Below, one piece after another: positions 42,411 through 53,705 of a stretch of 64,000 nt of DNA; position 1 is the stretch's first letter; each line of letters begins with the position of its first letter. The notes under the pieces were generated by a model. That model ran no database searches, was not told the DNA's origin, and was given only the letters and a program-made list of their open reading frames with translations. The stretch spans positions 9,176,897 through 9,240,896 of the forward strand of contig NW_022145599.1 of assembly GCF_000002235.5 (NCBI RefSeq). Direction: 5' to 3'. Made by a program: the position numbers and the translations under genes. Origin of the DNA: Strongylocentrotus purpuratus (lineage: Eukaryota > Echinodermata > Echinoidea > Camarodonta > Strongylocentrotidae).

Positions 42411-42580
42411 TTAAGGGCAGAATTTCACGGTCACTGCAGACGGACAATGTAAAGTCGACCTTTCGTCTTTAATATGATTTGTTGGATCAGTTGTGCTCGT
42501 GCGCACGATTCGGAACTAATCAACGTTATTCCGAGGGTTGCTTTTACAGGACACGCATAATTGCACACGTACTACGGAAT

Positions 42581-42626
42581 CGCACACGTAAACAGTAAAT
42601 CGCACACGTAAACAGTAAATCGCACA
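42581..42626. repeat. 20-bp tandem repeat upstream of the orphan ORF
   Basis: CGCACACGTAAACAGTAAAT occurs twice perfectly, then CGCACA of a third. It contains CACGTA and lies 110-150 bp before the ATG at 42732; possibly regulatory, but this is a guess. Confidence 0.7.
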
Positions 42627-42731
42627 GATTGCTATCAATAAGCATCAACGCATAGGATTTTATCAGCTAATTTTGTTGGCACGCATGAATATTATCAAAA
42701 TATGCATCAAGATCTGTAAGTTGCTGCCAGT

Positions 42732-43211
42732 ATGTGCGATTTAACGCGAGATGATTTCCACGGTGGCGCCACGGGATGTAATGAGTCGCAATGCATACCA
42801 CTGATGACAAGACAACGCCATTCATACGACAGAGCTAGCTCGGGAAACCGCTCATCTGCTATCGCCGATAGCAACGTAATCCGACATCGTCTGCGCAACG
42901 ACGAAATGCAATCGCCGGATGGCAGTAATAATGGCGGTACCGACAAAGGCGGGACAGAAATCAAACTGAACAGGGAACATAATGACAATCCGGCTTCGAA
43001 TATGACTGATGCAGACATGGAATCAAGTTGGGATGTGGTGACTATGGCAGACGTTACTTTTAGTGGTGACCAGAGACAAGGTTGTTGCTTGGTCGGGAGT
43101 GTCATGACGAAGGTAGGGGAGATGTTACAACCTCGATTAATGGGCAGACTTGGAGAGGTCCCGTCGACTTGGACATTGAAATCAGTCATAGAAAAAGAGA
43201 TAACAAAATAA
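42732..43211 (+). CDS. orphan ORF, 159 aa, unknown function
   Basis: I do not recognise this protein. It starts MCDLTRDDFHGGATGCN; the first ~100 residues are hydrophilic, rich in Asp, Asn, Ser and Arg, and the rest is mixed (ESSWDVVTMADVTFSGDQ, then KVGEMLQPRLMGRLGEV). There is no signal peptide, membrane segment or obvious domain. In its favour: base composition is more balanced than the AT-rich surroundings, it is free of low complexity, and CpG is kept. A possible donor, AAG|GTAGGG at 43112/43113, means it could be a first exon ending after about 127 codons. It might also be a chance frame in a decayed element. No partner exon was found downstream. Confidence 0.35.
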   Translation: MCDLTRDDFHGGATGCNESQCIPLMTRQRHSYDRASSGNRSSAIADSNVIRHRLRNDEMQSPDGSNNGGTDKGGTEIKLNREHNDNPASNMTDADMESSWDVVTMADVTFSGDQRQGCCLVGSVMTKVGEMLQPRLMGRLGEVPSTWTLKSVIEKEITK

Positions 43212-44584
43212 AAACCCGCGATATTTTGGAACTGAAATTATGGACAAAGCCTATATTCACGTTGAGTCCGTACGTTGCTATTGATTTGATATCACTGATA
43301 TTTAACAATCATCAGTTTCAAACCTTCGTTTATACACTGACGAGAATATGAGCCGGTGGTCCGAAGATGATACCGCTGCACATTTTAAGTTTTATCTATT
43401 CAAATTGGAAAGCTCGATACTAATTGCAGATGCTATTGGATCTAATTGTATCGTCGGTATGTTTAAGAGACATAGGACTACTTCAGATGCTTTCTTCGCC
43501 TTTCTGCAGGCCCGCTCGTCTGCCACACGTGCAACTTTGAATACAAATTGTCACAATTAATTGACAATAATATTGAGCAACACAATGTCTATGCACAAAT
43601 ACCCATTTCCGGTCTTGGGTAGCTCCATGTGTCCGGCGTCGATTAATCCTGCTTCGGAAAAGCCTTTGTTTTATCCATCACAAGGAGATTATTTATGTGG
43701 CATAATGTTAATGAATACTGGCTATCAAAACGCTTGGAACCATCAATTTTGTGGGAACGTACAATACCTTTGAGATGAGATGGAAATTGACTCTCGAGTT
43801 GGCAAGCTTATACTGACGACAGGATTTTATGCAAAAGTCATCGATCGTTACTGTTTCCTTTCAAGTTTTGGATGGTGATTAAGATTATGGTTAGAGACAA
43901 TTACGGCGGACACTGTCGCAGAATACCGGGCAGGTTTCTAATTTTGATGTACGTACTTATTATTGGGAAAAGATAAGAAAAGTATCAGCCTTTTTATCAA
44001 CATTGTCATTGCCATTGAACTCTACGTTTCTAAAGTATTTTTTCAGGAGGAGAATACTCGTTTATGTCTGTGGAGGATTTGCTTTTTTCAGGATGGATGT
44101 GGTGTATGTCACAAGATGAAACCATGCATATGATACGCATTTTAGTGTCATATTAAAAGGAGGAACATTGAAACTCTTGACTTAAATAACAAAAACGTAC
44201 TCCTTTATTTTTTCTCATTTTGGATGCTATGTGTGATAAGTTTAAAAATCATTGATTAGTTTGTAATTAAAAATTAATTTGAAAGTATGGGAATAGTGGT
44301 TACGGTAACATTATAAACACTGTATTCCGTCTCAATTCTAACCAGATTTATATGAACACAATCTAGGTTTTCTGCGTACAACAGAAAACCCAAATATGTA
44401 TTCTTTTATCAATATTTGTCTTCAAACAATTTTTTTTTTTTTTTTTTTGGGGGGGGGGGATTTTTGCAAAGGTGTGTCTTAAATGTCATCCTCTTTCACA
44501 TTATGATACAATTTAAGTGAAATTTTTTAATCATCAAAACGATTAACAGAGGATATTCTTGTTAGATAAAGCTACATCTAATAG
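43212..44584. other. no recognised gene
   Basis: Possible 3' extension of the orphan transcript. Short frames at 43348-43560 and 43561-43773 show no known motif. A T-run/G-run (44431-44459) marks a likely insertion or slippage site. Confidence 0.4.
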
Positions 44585-44890
44585 GCCATTTTCGTAATGT
44601 AACCAAATTTATACTTAAGTGCTTCGATACGAATAATTTGTTTCATTCACTAGTCACGAATAATTGTATTTCAATAGTCAGAATGCAAATTGCATATTTT
44701 ATTACGTGTTGTTATTGGTAGGGCAATCCATAATGTTTTTCCTAATTAAGCAACAACTATATGTATGCAATTTGAATTCTGACTATTGAGAAACATTTAT
44801 TTGTATTAGGTGAATGAAATAATTCGTATATATCGAGGCGCTTTACAAAGGCATATAATGTTATACATAATGTGACATTACGGGTTGGCC
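44585..44890. mobile_element. palindromic MITE, copy A
   Basis: Two inverted arms of about 120 bp share AATAGTCAGAATGCAAATTG with its complement, and TTTCATTCAC with GTGAATGAAA, around a centre near 44730. The copy at 50025-50325 has the same organisation. Confidence 0.75.
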
Positions 44891-45029
44891 TATTAATCTC
44901 TACATGCGAACCATTTTACGGATATTCACACTACAAATAACGCTTATTCATGTCAAGAAACTCGGGCTCTTTGTATTTTTTTCTTCTGTGATATTTTGTA
45001 TTTGTCCACTGTGATAATAACCACCTCCC

Positions 45030-45445
45030 ACATTGGTTCTTATCAGAAAACCTTTTCGCCTCTTCACTCGGTTTCTCCCCTATATTGCTCTGTAGATTAT
45101 GTCAGATTCTCTCATATTCTTAATGTCTCTTGTCTCTCCCTTTTTGACTGTGAACTTTGTAAATCATATTACACTTGTTTTTCAAATCACTACGCACAGA
45201 ATTGTTCTGAAAGGGAAAAAGAAATGGAATTGATAAGATTATTCATAACTGTTTGAGCGAAGTAAAACTAATGGCATATCATATCACTCTTTGTTCCGAG
45301 TTGTAATTGCTGATGTTTTTTAATGTTATGTTTAGGTTTTGTCAAATTGCGTAATATAATTTAAAAGTCTTGTAAAGCATCTTTATATTCATTTTGTATA
45401 GAATCCAAACTAATGTTGCAATAAATGAATGAATGAATTAAATAA
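45030..45445 (+). other. possible transcript or element 3' end with AATAAA
   Basis: Ends TTGCAATAAATGAATGAATG; polyadenylation-like AATAAA at about 45420-45426 and (GAAT)n. It could be the 3' end of the orphan gene or of an old LINE. No coding evidence. Confidence 0.35.
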
Positions 45446-46190
45446 ATTCATTACTGAAATACAAGATTTTTTATTATTCTATGGACAACAACATTTAATC
45501 TTAAATCTTTAAAAAAAAGTTTTTTAATCCTCAAGTTGATCTGAAGTTTCTATGGTTGCGAAAATACCACCGCATACGCAGTAAAATGTTGAGGATCGGA
45601 TCTGCGAATTACTTGTCTCAAAATTTCAAGCGGCTTGTTCATGCAATCAAAACTAACGTTTATTTCATATGGGGAGGATTCGTATGAAACAAAACAGTCC
45701 AAAATATCAAGAAAAGTTCTCAACATGACCCACCTATAATTATAATCTTATAAAATCATGAGACTTGGAAACCATCGTGAGGAGGGTTTCGTTCAGAAAT
45801 TTCTCGTCCACCCATTTACATGCATTTCAAAGCGATGACCTTAATAGTCTATCAAATTCCAGTGTCAGTCTAGGGAACAAATTCTAATTTATTAGTAATG
45901 TTGATGATCAATTCTTTGGATGTATTAAACATGTACTCTTTATAGGGCCTACCTTATAACTTATTAGGCAAGCTTTCATCCACCTAATCTGGACTTTGAA
46001 TTCTTCACACAGTTTCTTGTTATCTACTGCCTCGAGACAAAGCGAAGATAAGTTCAGAAGGTTGATAATCTTTTAAAGGACATATCTATTGTCCCTTAGC
46101 AATGGAAATTCGCGATCGTTGCATGCATGGCATGGTTACATCAATATAAATTCATCATTCATAATAAAAGGGCCCACAATCATAAGTATA
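45446..46190. other. no recognised gene
   Basis: AT-rich intergenic sequence; nothing distinct found on either strand. Confidence 0.5.
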
Positions 46191-46199
46191 AAGCAGTAA

Positions 46200-46430
46200 A
46201 CATATGAGTTGAAAAACAGAGGTCAAAGAAAACCTCACCCCAAAATAAGTGCAGGTATGCTGAAAGATGAGATGCATTCCTGCACGTTGATGCACAATAT
46301 TCATTACAAAAGTGTACAAAAGATAAATGAAGATATTCTTGGCATGATGTATTGCCTTTTAGAATTACAGGGGTGCAGCCATTTTCTTGATAATGGCGAA
46401 CTTGTACATCATGCACGAACAGCACGAAGC
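46200..46430 (-). repeat. relative of the 41630-42410 foldback element
   Basis: On the minus strand it reads TATCAAGAAAATGGCTGCAC, then CATCATGCCAAGAATATCTTC, and ends in AAATGAAGATATTC and CCCC-AAAATAAG related words shared with 42190-42340. Partial copy. Confidence 0.65.
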
Positions 46431-46589
46431 TTTAGTTGGAAAGACTTTTCAATTCAACAACAATACCTTTACTTTTCACTGGGGAAAAAAATCATAGCTA
46501 AGAAGGTAAAAAATTATATTTGGTGAAAAATTTAATTATATGGGGGAACAATATTATTGTAACAACATTCAGTGTAAACGACTAAGTAG

Positions 46590-46760
46590 GCCTACAGTAC
46601 GTCACGTTATCAAGAAAATGGCGATGCCCGCATGTACGTGTTGAGAAAGTGTACATTCTGCTGATAATATCTTGCTCTATAACAGTCCTTCTTATACATT
46701 TTGGTGGAATGTCGTAGATCAAAGGGCATGAATACCGTGAAGGATTTTCCCATTGAATTT
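46590..46760 (+). repeat. second relative of the 41630-42410 element
   Basis: GTACGTCACGTTATCAAGAA followed by AATGGCGATG, then GATCAAAGGGCATGAATACC, aligning with 42186-42325. Confidence 0.6.
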
Positions 46761-46825
46761 AAAGGGATTATTCCACTGAATAGGAGTTCTTGCTGTTTAT
46801 TCAGGCTATTTACTGTCACCTCTAA

Positions 46826-47569
46826 GACCATGGACCTATTACGGATGGACATTCATCGTTTTCTTAACGAATTTATTGTGATTGTCTCCGTCAATGTCGT
46901 ATCAATAACATTCCGTACATGTTTCTTCTCTTTGATCTCATCATGGTCAGCGCCAAAAAGCCGGGACAGAATCAAGATAGTGATTTTACACATATATACA
47001 TGCGCAGAAGATAGTAACTCGCTTAAATCGTGGAAAATCGATGTGCAGTTCTGGCTTATAATCGGAAATTGTTGTTCCGTGTACTGTAAATGTATTTTAT
47101 TTTGAAAAACATGTTAATATTACCAGATAGAGGTTATTTTTGGATTTTTTGGTTGTGATTCAAAATCCAGTTTCCACCTATTTCCTCATAATATTCCAGA
47201 GTTACAATGCACAGGGCTGATACAGAGCATGGCCTTCTAATTGTTTTATACGGTCATATGTGTGTGCGAAAGTTTGCGAATCAGTAATAATACATTATAA
47301 TATCACCAAAATCGTCTGCTTTTCATCTTTGCTGCTCCCCATTGGGGATGCTTTCATTTAAGACGCACTATACAGAGCACACCATCCAAACAAAACCCAA
47401 GAGAGGGAAACTGCTCCTTTGTCAATGACCGAAAATGCTTACGCAGTCGTTATTGTTAAAACAGCTGAATGTTCTCATTAAGATGCACATAATCAGAAGG
47501 CGGCGACTATCATTGGATCAAAGAAAGAATCACGTGGAATGTCCATCCGTAATAGGTCCATGGTTTGAT
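46826..47569. repeat. perfect 28-bp inverted repeat, 0.7 kb apart
   Basis: ACCATGGACCTATTACGGAT plus eight bases at 46826-46853 recurs exactly inverted at 47542-47569. It may be the ends of a foldback element. The interval between holds no recognised gene. Confidence 0.75.
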
Positions 47570-47610
47570 ATAGACCATTATAAGAACTATAGTAACAATT
47601 GGTATATAAC

Positions 47611-47632
47611 GGAAGGGGGGGGGGGGGGGGGG
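47611..47632. repeat. poly-G run
   Basis: Over 20 consecutive G just beyond the inverted repeat arm. Confidence 0.9.
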
Positions 47633-48191
47633 GCGGGGCGACAACCTTTCCTAAACCGTGTCGCCATCGTTCTAAATATGAGAACCTTTTATTTTGCATG
47701 TTTGGAAATTTCCTCAAGCTCATCGCCCCATCGGTAAATTTTCGACAACTTGTTTTTAAAAATGTAGGCTTACAATAATACTAAAAGTCTTGTCACTATT
47801 TATTGGAATTCAATTTTGAGTGTTTTGGGGGCCGGTGCTTGGGGAAAAGGTCTAAAAAATGTCCGAAATCTGACATTTCTGGTACAATTTCTAACGAGGG
47901 TAATGCGCTTGGAGAAAATTGGTTTAAAAAACATTCATATTTTCTACACTATTGGTGTACCTTTGAGAATTTAGCCTATCATTAATGCTGGTCCTTTACT
48001 ACTCTGGCACTTATTCATATAATGATTCATTCGATATTCGCATTCAGCTCGCTTATTGAATGTGCTCGTGTAACGGTAAACATGTATTTCTATTATTTGG
48101 TACCACAGCACGATACTTTACATTGACCAAATACACCTTAGGTTATGCATCGTTGTGTGTACCCACGTGATTTTGGACCTAGTAAATACAC

Positions 48192-48480
48192 TCATCACAA
48201 AGAAAAGACAACTTCAGTTTGTTGGGCATATTGTGAGAAGAGAAGCCACACAAAACAAGGAAACTGACATGAAGGGAGAGAGAAGCAGAGGGCCGAAGAC
48301 TGCGCATCGAATACATAGATAAGTTTGTTGAGCAGACTGGTACCAGAAGCAACGTCACATTGCAAAATACCAGTGCTAAGTGATAGAAGTAGATGGAAAG
48401 CCTTGGTCCCCAAGGAGGTCCCCAAGAAACAGACAATGCACATAGCAAGCAAATCAAATACACTCAGCAAAAAGAAGGGA
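48192..48480 (+). pseudogene. LINE C-terminal remnant
   Basis: Reads KKRQLQFVGHIVRREATQ then KGERSRGP in one frame, the well-known tail after the reverse transcriptase in several non-LTR elements (consensus style: RRLQYFGHIMRR, GKRSRGRP). Stops and frame changes follow (LGPQ, ETDNAH). Only the C-terminal part survives. Confidence 0.75.
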
Positions 48481-48559
48481 AAAAAGAAAAGTGGAAACTC
48501 TTTATGGTGTAAAATTTTCATATGAATCGTCAAGAAAATATAATAAAATATAATATTAA

Positions 48560-49092
48560 AGGTACTATGTCCCATTTGCAGCCAACATTGAATTCTGTAG
48601 AACTTTCAAGGAATTATGAATATGTCGCGTATGTCCTATCTGTGAAATTTAAACGTTAGCAGTGTCCTAGTACTTAGATTATGCAATGAACCCGTTTACT
48701 TTCTAGACTTTACTGTCAGACACTACTGAGTGACTGACTGACTTTTTGTTTTGCTTTTGGTAATATCATACATAAATGAGCTGTAAAGGGTACATCTACA
48801 TTTGTCTACATCAATAACCCACTTCTTGTAATTGCCAAAATTAAACTGATTGAATCTTTGCGCAGCACAGAATGTACGAACATTCGGTACAAAGGTCTGA
48901 ACACTAGACTAAAATACTAAAATGATTGCAATCACTAAAGTGGATTCGACAACTAATATGCTCGTTTTTTCCCCACTAAAAGATATTTTCAAGCCCTTTT
49001 GTTTTGAGGGAAGTTCTGAATTAGTATTATCTTTCAAATGCCATTGGAATTTAATCTTTTCATTGCTTGGCCTGCAAATGGGATTATTACCT
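48560..49092. mobile_element. TTAA-flanked MITE, piggyBac-like ends
   Basis: TTAA at 48556-48559 and 49093-49096. Ends AGGTACTATGTCCCATTTGC and, inverted, AGGTAATAATCCCATTTGC. The interior is non-coding. A partial copy of its right half is at 49440-49617. Confidence 0.75.
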
Positions 49093-49439
49093 TTAAAGGA
49101 ACATTTATGCTCTACCAACATCAATTAATATCCAGTTTTGAACTTGCACGCTTGGATGGGCATATTCATTTAACCGTTAGAACATATGATTTAAAAAATG
49201 CAGAATTAGAGAAGTTACCAATCGCATTTTAATTACCATGTACATATATGAGATCGGCCTATTCTTGTTTAAAAGTGAAAACAAAGAATAGGAAACAAGG
49301 AGGATCTAGCTCTGGATATAAACTGTAGTCTCATTTTTGAGATCCCCCCCCCCATTTTTGTTCTATCATTTTTGCAATTTTCTGCCAGAGACCCATTTAT
49401 TGTTAATTGGCTATTAAGTACAAGGGTCTTAAAATCTAA

Positions 49440-49617
49440 TTAAACGACCGCGATCGCTATATTTGCTTCGACAACTAATGGTCTTTATTTTCCCACCAAA
49501 CAACGTCAAGCCCTTTTGTACCGAGGGAAGTTCAAAATTACTAGCATTATTTTTCAAATGCCATTGGAATTTAATCTTTTCATTTTTTTGGCCTGCAAAT
49601 GGGACATAGTACCTTTA
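49440..49617. repeat. partial second copy of the 48560-49092 MITE
   Basis: Shares TTCGACAACTAAT, CAAGCCCTTTTGT, GAGGGAAGTTC, CAAATGCCATTGGAATTTAA and CCTGCAAATGGGAC, and ends AGTACCTTTAGTAA. The left end is absent. Confidence 0.75.
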
Positions 49618-49844
49618 GTAATCTTCTATGCAAAGATGGTAGAAATGAAGAGAGAGGGAAACAGAAGAAAAGATCATGATTTCAAAGATGGTAAGAGAAT
49701 AAGTGATCAATATAGAACGAGAGAGAGGAACATATGCCAATGAGAAATGAAGGAAATGTTTTGATTACTGGTAAAAAGAAAAATATGCCAGATCTTTCCT
49801 GAAGTGTATAAGTTTGCCATGCATCACAGGTTACCGGTATAAGA

Positions 49845-49985
49845 CATATAGGGCCGAGATAACCAGGCGTTAGTAAAACTAGGTTTACTGCTTTGTCAAA
49901 GGGCACTAGTGCATCGACTTGGATTTGAACCCGGGACCTCCCAGTTACAGGACCATTGCTACACCACTGAGCCTTCGCACCACAA
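49845..49985 (-). mobile_element. tRNA-derived SINE, copy A
   Basis: On the minus strand the head reads GAAGGCTCAGTGGTGTAGCA (A box) and GGTTCAAATCC (B box), followed by the body AAGTCGATGCACTAGTGCCC. The body matches copy B at 52748, showing one family. It is shorter at the 3' side. Confidence 0.8.
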
Positions 49986-50024
49986 CTAAATAAATAATCT
50001 ATCAACATTACCAAAGTAGTCAAA

Positions 50025-50325
50025 TAGACCACTTTTGTAATATAATCAAATTTAAATGCACAAATCTTTGTTAAGTGCCTCGATAAAAATTATTTAATTG
50101 ACCTAATTGTGACTATTTTAATAGTCAGAATCAGATTGCATACATTAATTGCTGCTAGGTAGGACAACGTTATGGCTTGTCCTACCTAACAACACGTAAT
50201 ATATGCAATTTGCATTCTGACTATTAAAATACAATTATTCGTAACAGATGCATGAAGTCATTTGTAACAAGGCACTTGTATCAAATTAAATTTGATTAAA
50301 TTACGAAAATGTCATATTCTTAATA
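50025..50325. mobile_element. palindromic MITE, copy B
   Basis: Inverted arms of about 130 bp around 50165 share AATAGTCAGAAT(C)AGATTGCAT with ATGCAATTTGCATTCTGACT and outer TTTGATTATA/TAATCAAATT words. Same family as 44585-44890. Confidence 0.75.
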
Positions 50326-52747
50326 AATCAGACAGCAATACAGGTAGTTATCTTAATCTACTATATTTCACATTTTTATTAACAATGTATCGTGTACATC
50401 ATATACAAAGAATATAATACTCCAAAATAATGTTGGATAAATGGGTTTAAACAAAAAAAATACCATCTATATAGTGCAGGACGATTCTGCAAATACATAC
50501 ACATAATTGATTACATATAATGTATTCCCAACCTAAATTTTATTCTAAATTCAATTTACCATGAAAAAATGTTGGCCACAATGTTAAATTAATTTTCTTA
50601 ATAAGAAACAATACATGAAATATTCTAACTGGTAGTGCTTATTGTAGTACAGAGTTCCATTTGTTCAGCGACAGCTTGAAGCCTATCTGCACTAGTTTGG
50701 CCAGGAGGGATTAGACCTCCCTGCATGGTTACTGACAGGCGATTATCTCATCAAATCAGCTCTCAATTAACAGAAGAAAAAGGGGACCATGGGAGACCAA
50801 TAGTGACCGCTAAGGCATTGTTTGCTATAAAGAGGGCATAAGTAGCTATAAGTAGATCAGTCAGGCTTCAAAGCATATGTTCAATTCTAATGTAATCTTG
50901 CTTAGAGCATGGAATGAAATAAAGGCTCTAGCTTTCCCTGGGTAACAAAAGAAAAAAAAAACATGCTGAAACAGCTATTGCATTTGGGAAAGGATTACAA
51001 ACTAATTTAACATGGACATGGGTGTCGATCTGTCATTGATACCTGGGGGGGGGGGGGGATGATCTATTCATTCATCCCCCCTGATGAATAGGTATTACGT
51101 AAGGATCGACACCCATGAACATGGACATTATCTTGACCATATTAATGGATGGGGGCAAGGAAACTTAATCAGATTTACATCAACAATTTTATTTTATTTT
51201 ATTTTATTTTACATTACTGGTATTTGATTCTTGTCTCATATTTCTATCAATACAGTATATATATTTCTTTACCTTCACCATGATTTGGTCATTCCTGAAG
51301 TGGTTAGATTAAACTTACAAATCCTTTTATGCCACAAAAATAATATCAATGTACCTCATTGTATTCATCAAGGGATAGATATAACAAAGGCTTCACGATT
51401 ATCTGACTGTTCCAAGTGCAAGATCTATCTATACTGCTGATAAGAGGGTTGCACAGAGGCGAAGAAAGTAACCAAATTGTTGTTTAAAAGCTTAGAAGAA
51501 AATATCATTGGAGCATAGAGTTCCAATATCTAATACTGAATCTCAACTGCAATGATATGATACAACCAAAGGTAAAATGAATTTTAAAGGCTCTTCTTTG
51601 GCAACAGCTAAAAAGACCTTTGAAATTAGTGAAAGAACCACAAGCTATGAAAAAACATTGTTATTAACTTAACCCACTTCCTCAATTGATAAGTGCTGCT
51701 ATTGTAGAATTGAACAGATTAATTGTTTTTTTCGTTATGGGTAAGAGGAATAATGTTCTTATTATGAAGACCATATGGGCAACTTGTTCACAAAAATATT
51801 AAAATGTAATCAAGTTAAATTGTATGTACCAGTACACAAGATGATACAGTTATTACACAACTAAAAATAGTACTTCAGTTTCTTCATTACCGAATGATCA
51901 CATTTACCAGGTCATAATATTGCACAAAATATAGTTTTTTTTTCTTCAAAAACCAGGAAGTAAAAAGGAGCAGCACAAGTGCTATTAAAATGATCAAGAA
52001 AAGACCATCCTCAATCTGCAAGAAACTAGCTCACATGATGATTTCCAGTATAACCCCATTGTGTTTGTACACATGTATTATCACTACATGAATTATCTTT
52101 GAACCACTATTGACTTGCACATCACATGTTCCTTTTAGCAGGGCTCACACCTTTCAAAGCACACCGCTTTTTTGCAGCTTCCCTTGTTATGTTTCTTTTA
52201 ATTATTGTATGACTTTACCTTTTGATGTATGTTTAATACAACAAATAAATAAATGAACTGAATTAATTGTGAGACTGCTTTATGCAAACTTTCACTGATG
52301 GTGCAGTATGCATTGATTTAGAGCATCAAAGCAACCTACTGCTACTTTCTCTGTATAACTCAGGCCCAATTTCATGGACCTGACCCGGGCAAACGGCTGC
52401 TATTTGAAGAACCAGAAGACCCAAATGCATTGATTTTCCAAACCGAAGCCATCCATTCATATTCAACATAAAGGCATGCTATTTGTCAAAATTGGAAAAT
52501 AGGAGAATGGACAACCCAAGCCACTCTCATCTTCTGTGCATTACAAAGTTTTCATCATTAACATTGCATAATACCCCTGGAAGTTCCCTAAATTGTTATC
52601 CATACAAAGCAGTCAACTCTGGCTTTCCTGGTATACAAAATGTTCAATCGTCACTGACTGATCTCTTGTGTGAAGGGGTACGTCACAGGATTGTTTGGGA
52701 ATACATACAAATGCTGAACATTCCTTGTGGCTTCATCTTCAATGAGG
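50326..52747. other. downstream of RRN3; no recognised gene
   Basis: Probably includes the RRN3 3' UTR. Candidate minus-strand poly(A) signals are in the (TTTTA)n run at 51188-51212 (ATAAA repeats on minus). A hairpin-like pair GGTGTCGATC/GATCGACACC flanks a G-run at 51046-51058. AATAAATAAATGAACTG at 52237-52258 resembles an old LINE 3' tail. Confidence 0.4.
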
Positions 52748-52962
52748 AGGCGTGATAGCTCAGTCAGTAGAGCAGTGGTCTTGTAATCCGGTGACCCAGG
52801 TTCAAAACCAAGTCGATGCGCTAGTGCCCTTTGGTAAGGCATTAATCCTCTTTACCAGGTCCCTCGGAGAGGACCTAAAGGCGTCGGCCGTCTGGTTGCT
52901 TACTTACAAGCATTTATGCTTTCTTAGCAGTCAGGTAAAAAAATAACAACCAACCAACCAAC
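52748..52962 (+). mobile_element. tRNA-Thr-derived SINE, copy B
   Basis: Head GAGGCGTGATAGCTCAGTCA and GAGCAGTGGTCTTGTAATCC carries an A box, an anticodon-loop-like CTTGTAA (TGT, Thr) and a B box GGTTCAAAACC. The body GTCGATGCGCTAGTGCCCTT is followed by a unique 3' part and a tail of CCAA units. It is a SINE rather than a tRNA gene because the acceptor stem does not close and a body and tail follow. Confidence 0.88.
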
Positions 52963-53176
52963 CACATGTGAAGTCTGGTAAGTGGCAAGCCAGCCAGAGT
53001 GGTAGGATTAAAACCAAGACGTATTTCAAGGATACTGTCCAACAATAAAATGTCATTTTCAGTTTGATCTTCCGGTGTTCTGCTCCCTGATGAAATGCAA
53101 GAGATGCTAGTCGGAATCAGAATTAGGCATTGGGGTTTTACCGAGGAATAAAAAAGGTGAAACGTTCTTCTTGGTT

Positions 53177-53311
53177 TCATCTTCCGAATGAAGAGGGTGA
53201 TCGGAATCCCGGAGAGATGCAAGCTGCACTGGTTGGTGTGAGACCGAGGGGTATATCTTTGTCGACGGATTCATACTGCATGAACTCCTCCTCGTCTTCA
53301 GAATCATCCAC
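53177..53311 (-). CDS. RRN3: RRN3 terminal coding exon
   Basis: 135 bp including the TGA stop at 53177-53179; acceptor CACACAG. Reads VDDSEDEEEFMQYESVDKDI then PLGLTPTSAACISPGFRSPS. Directly upstream is about 480 bp of CT-rich sequence on the transcribed strand. Confidence 0.92.
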   Translation of the reverse strand: MDDSEDEEEFMQYESVDKDIPLGLTPTSAACISPGFRSPSSFGR

Positions 53312-53392
53312 CTGTGTGAAGAAGAAGAAGTGAGAGAGAAAGAGAGAGAAGGGGGAGAAGAGGGGGAGAAAGAGAGAGAGAGAGAGATGGGA

Positions 53393-53431
<39 letters not shown>

Positions 53432-53572
53432 GGAGGAAGAGAGAGAGAGAGAGATGGGAGGAAGAGAGAGAGAGAAAGAGATGGGAGGGAGGGAGAGAGA
53501 GAGAGATGGGAGGAAGAAAGAGAGAGAGAGAGAGATGGGGAGGAAGTGAGAGAGAGAGAGAGAGAGATGGGA

Positions 53573-53609
<37 letters not shown>

Positions 53610-53670
53610 GAGGAAGAGAGAGAGAGAGAGAGAGAGAGAGATGGGAGGAAGAGGGAGAGAGAGATGGGGA

Positions 53671-53705
<35 letters not shown>

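Noticed and set aside
43348-43773. Two 70-codon plus-strand ORFs after the orphan frame
   Set aside because: No motif, no splice link and random-like composition.
52748-52820. A tRNA-Thr gene
   Set aside because: A and B boxes are present, but the acceptor stem does not pair and a SINE body with CCAA tail follows.
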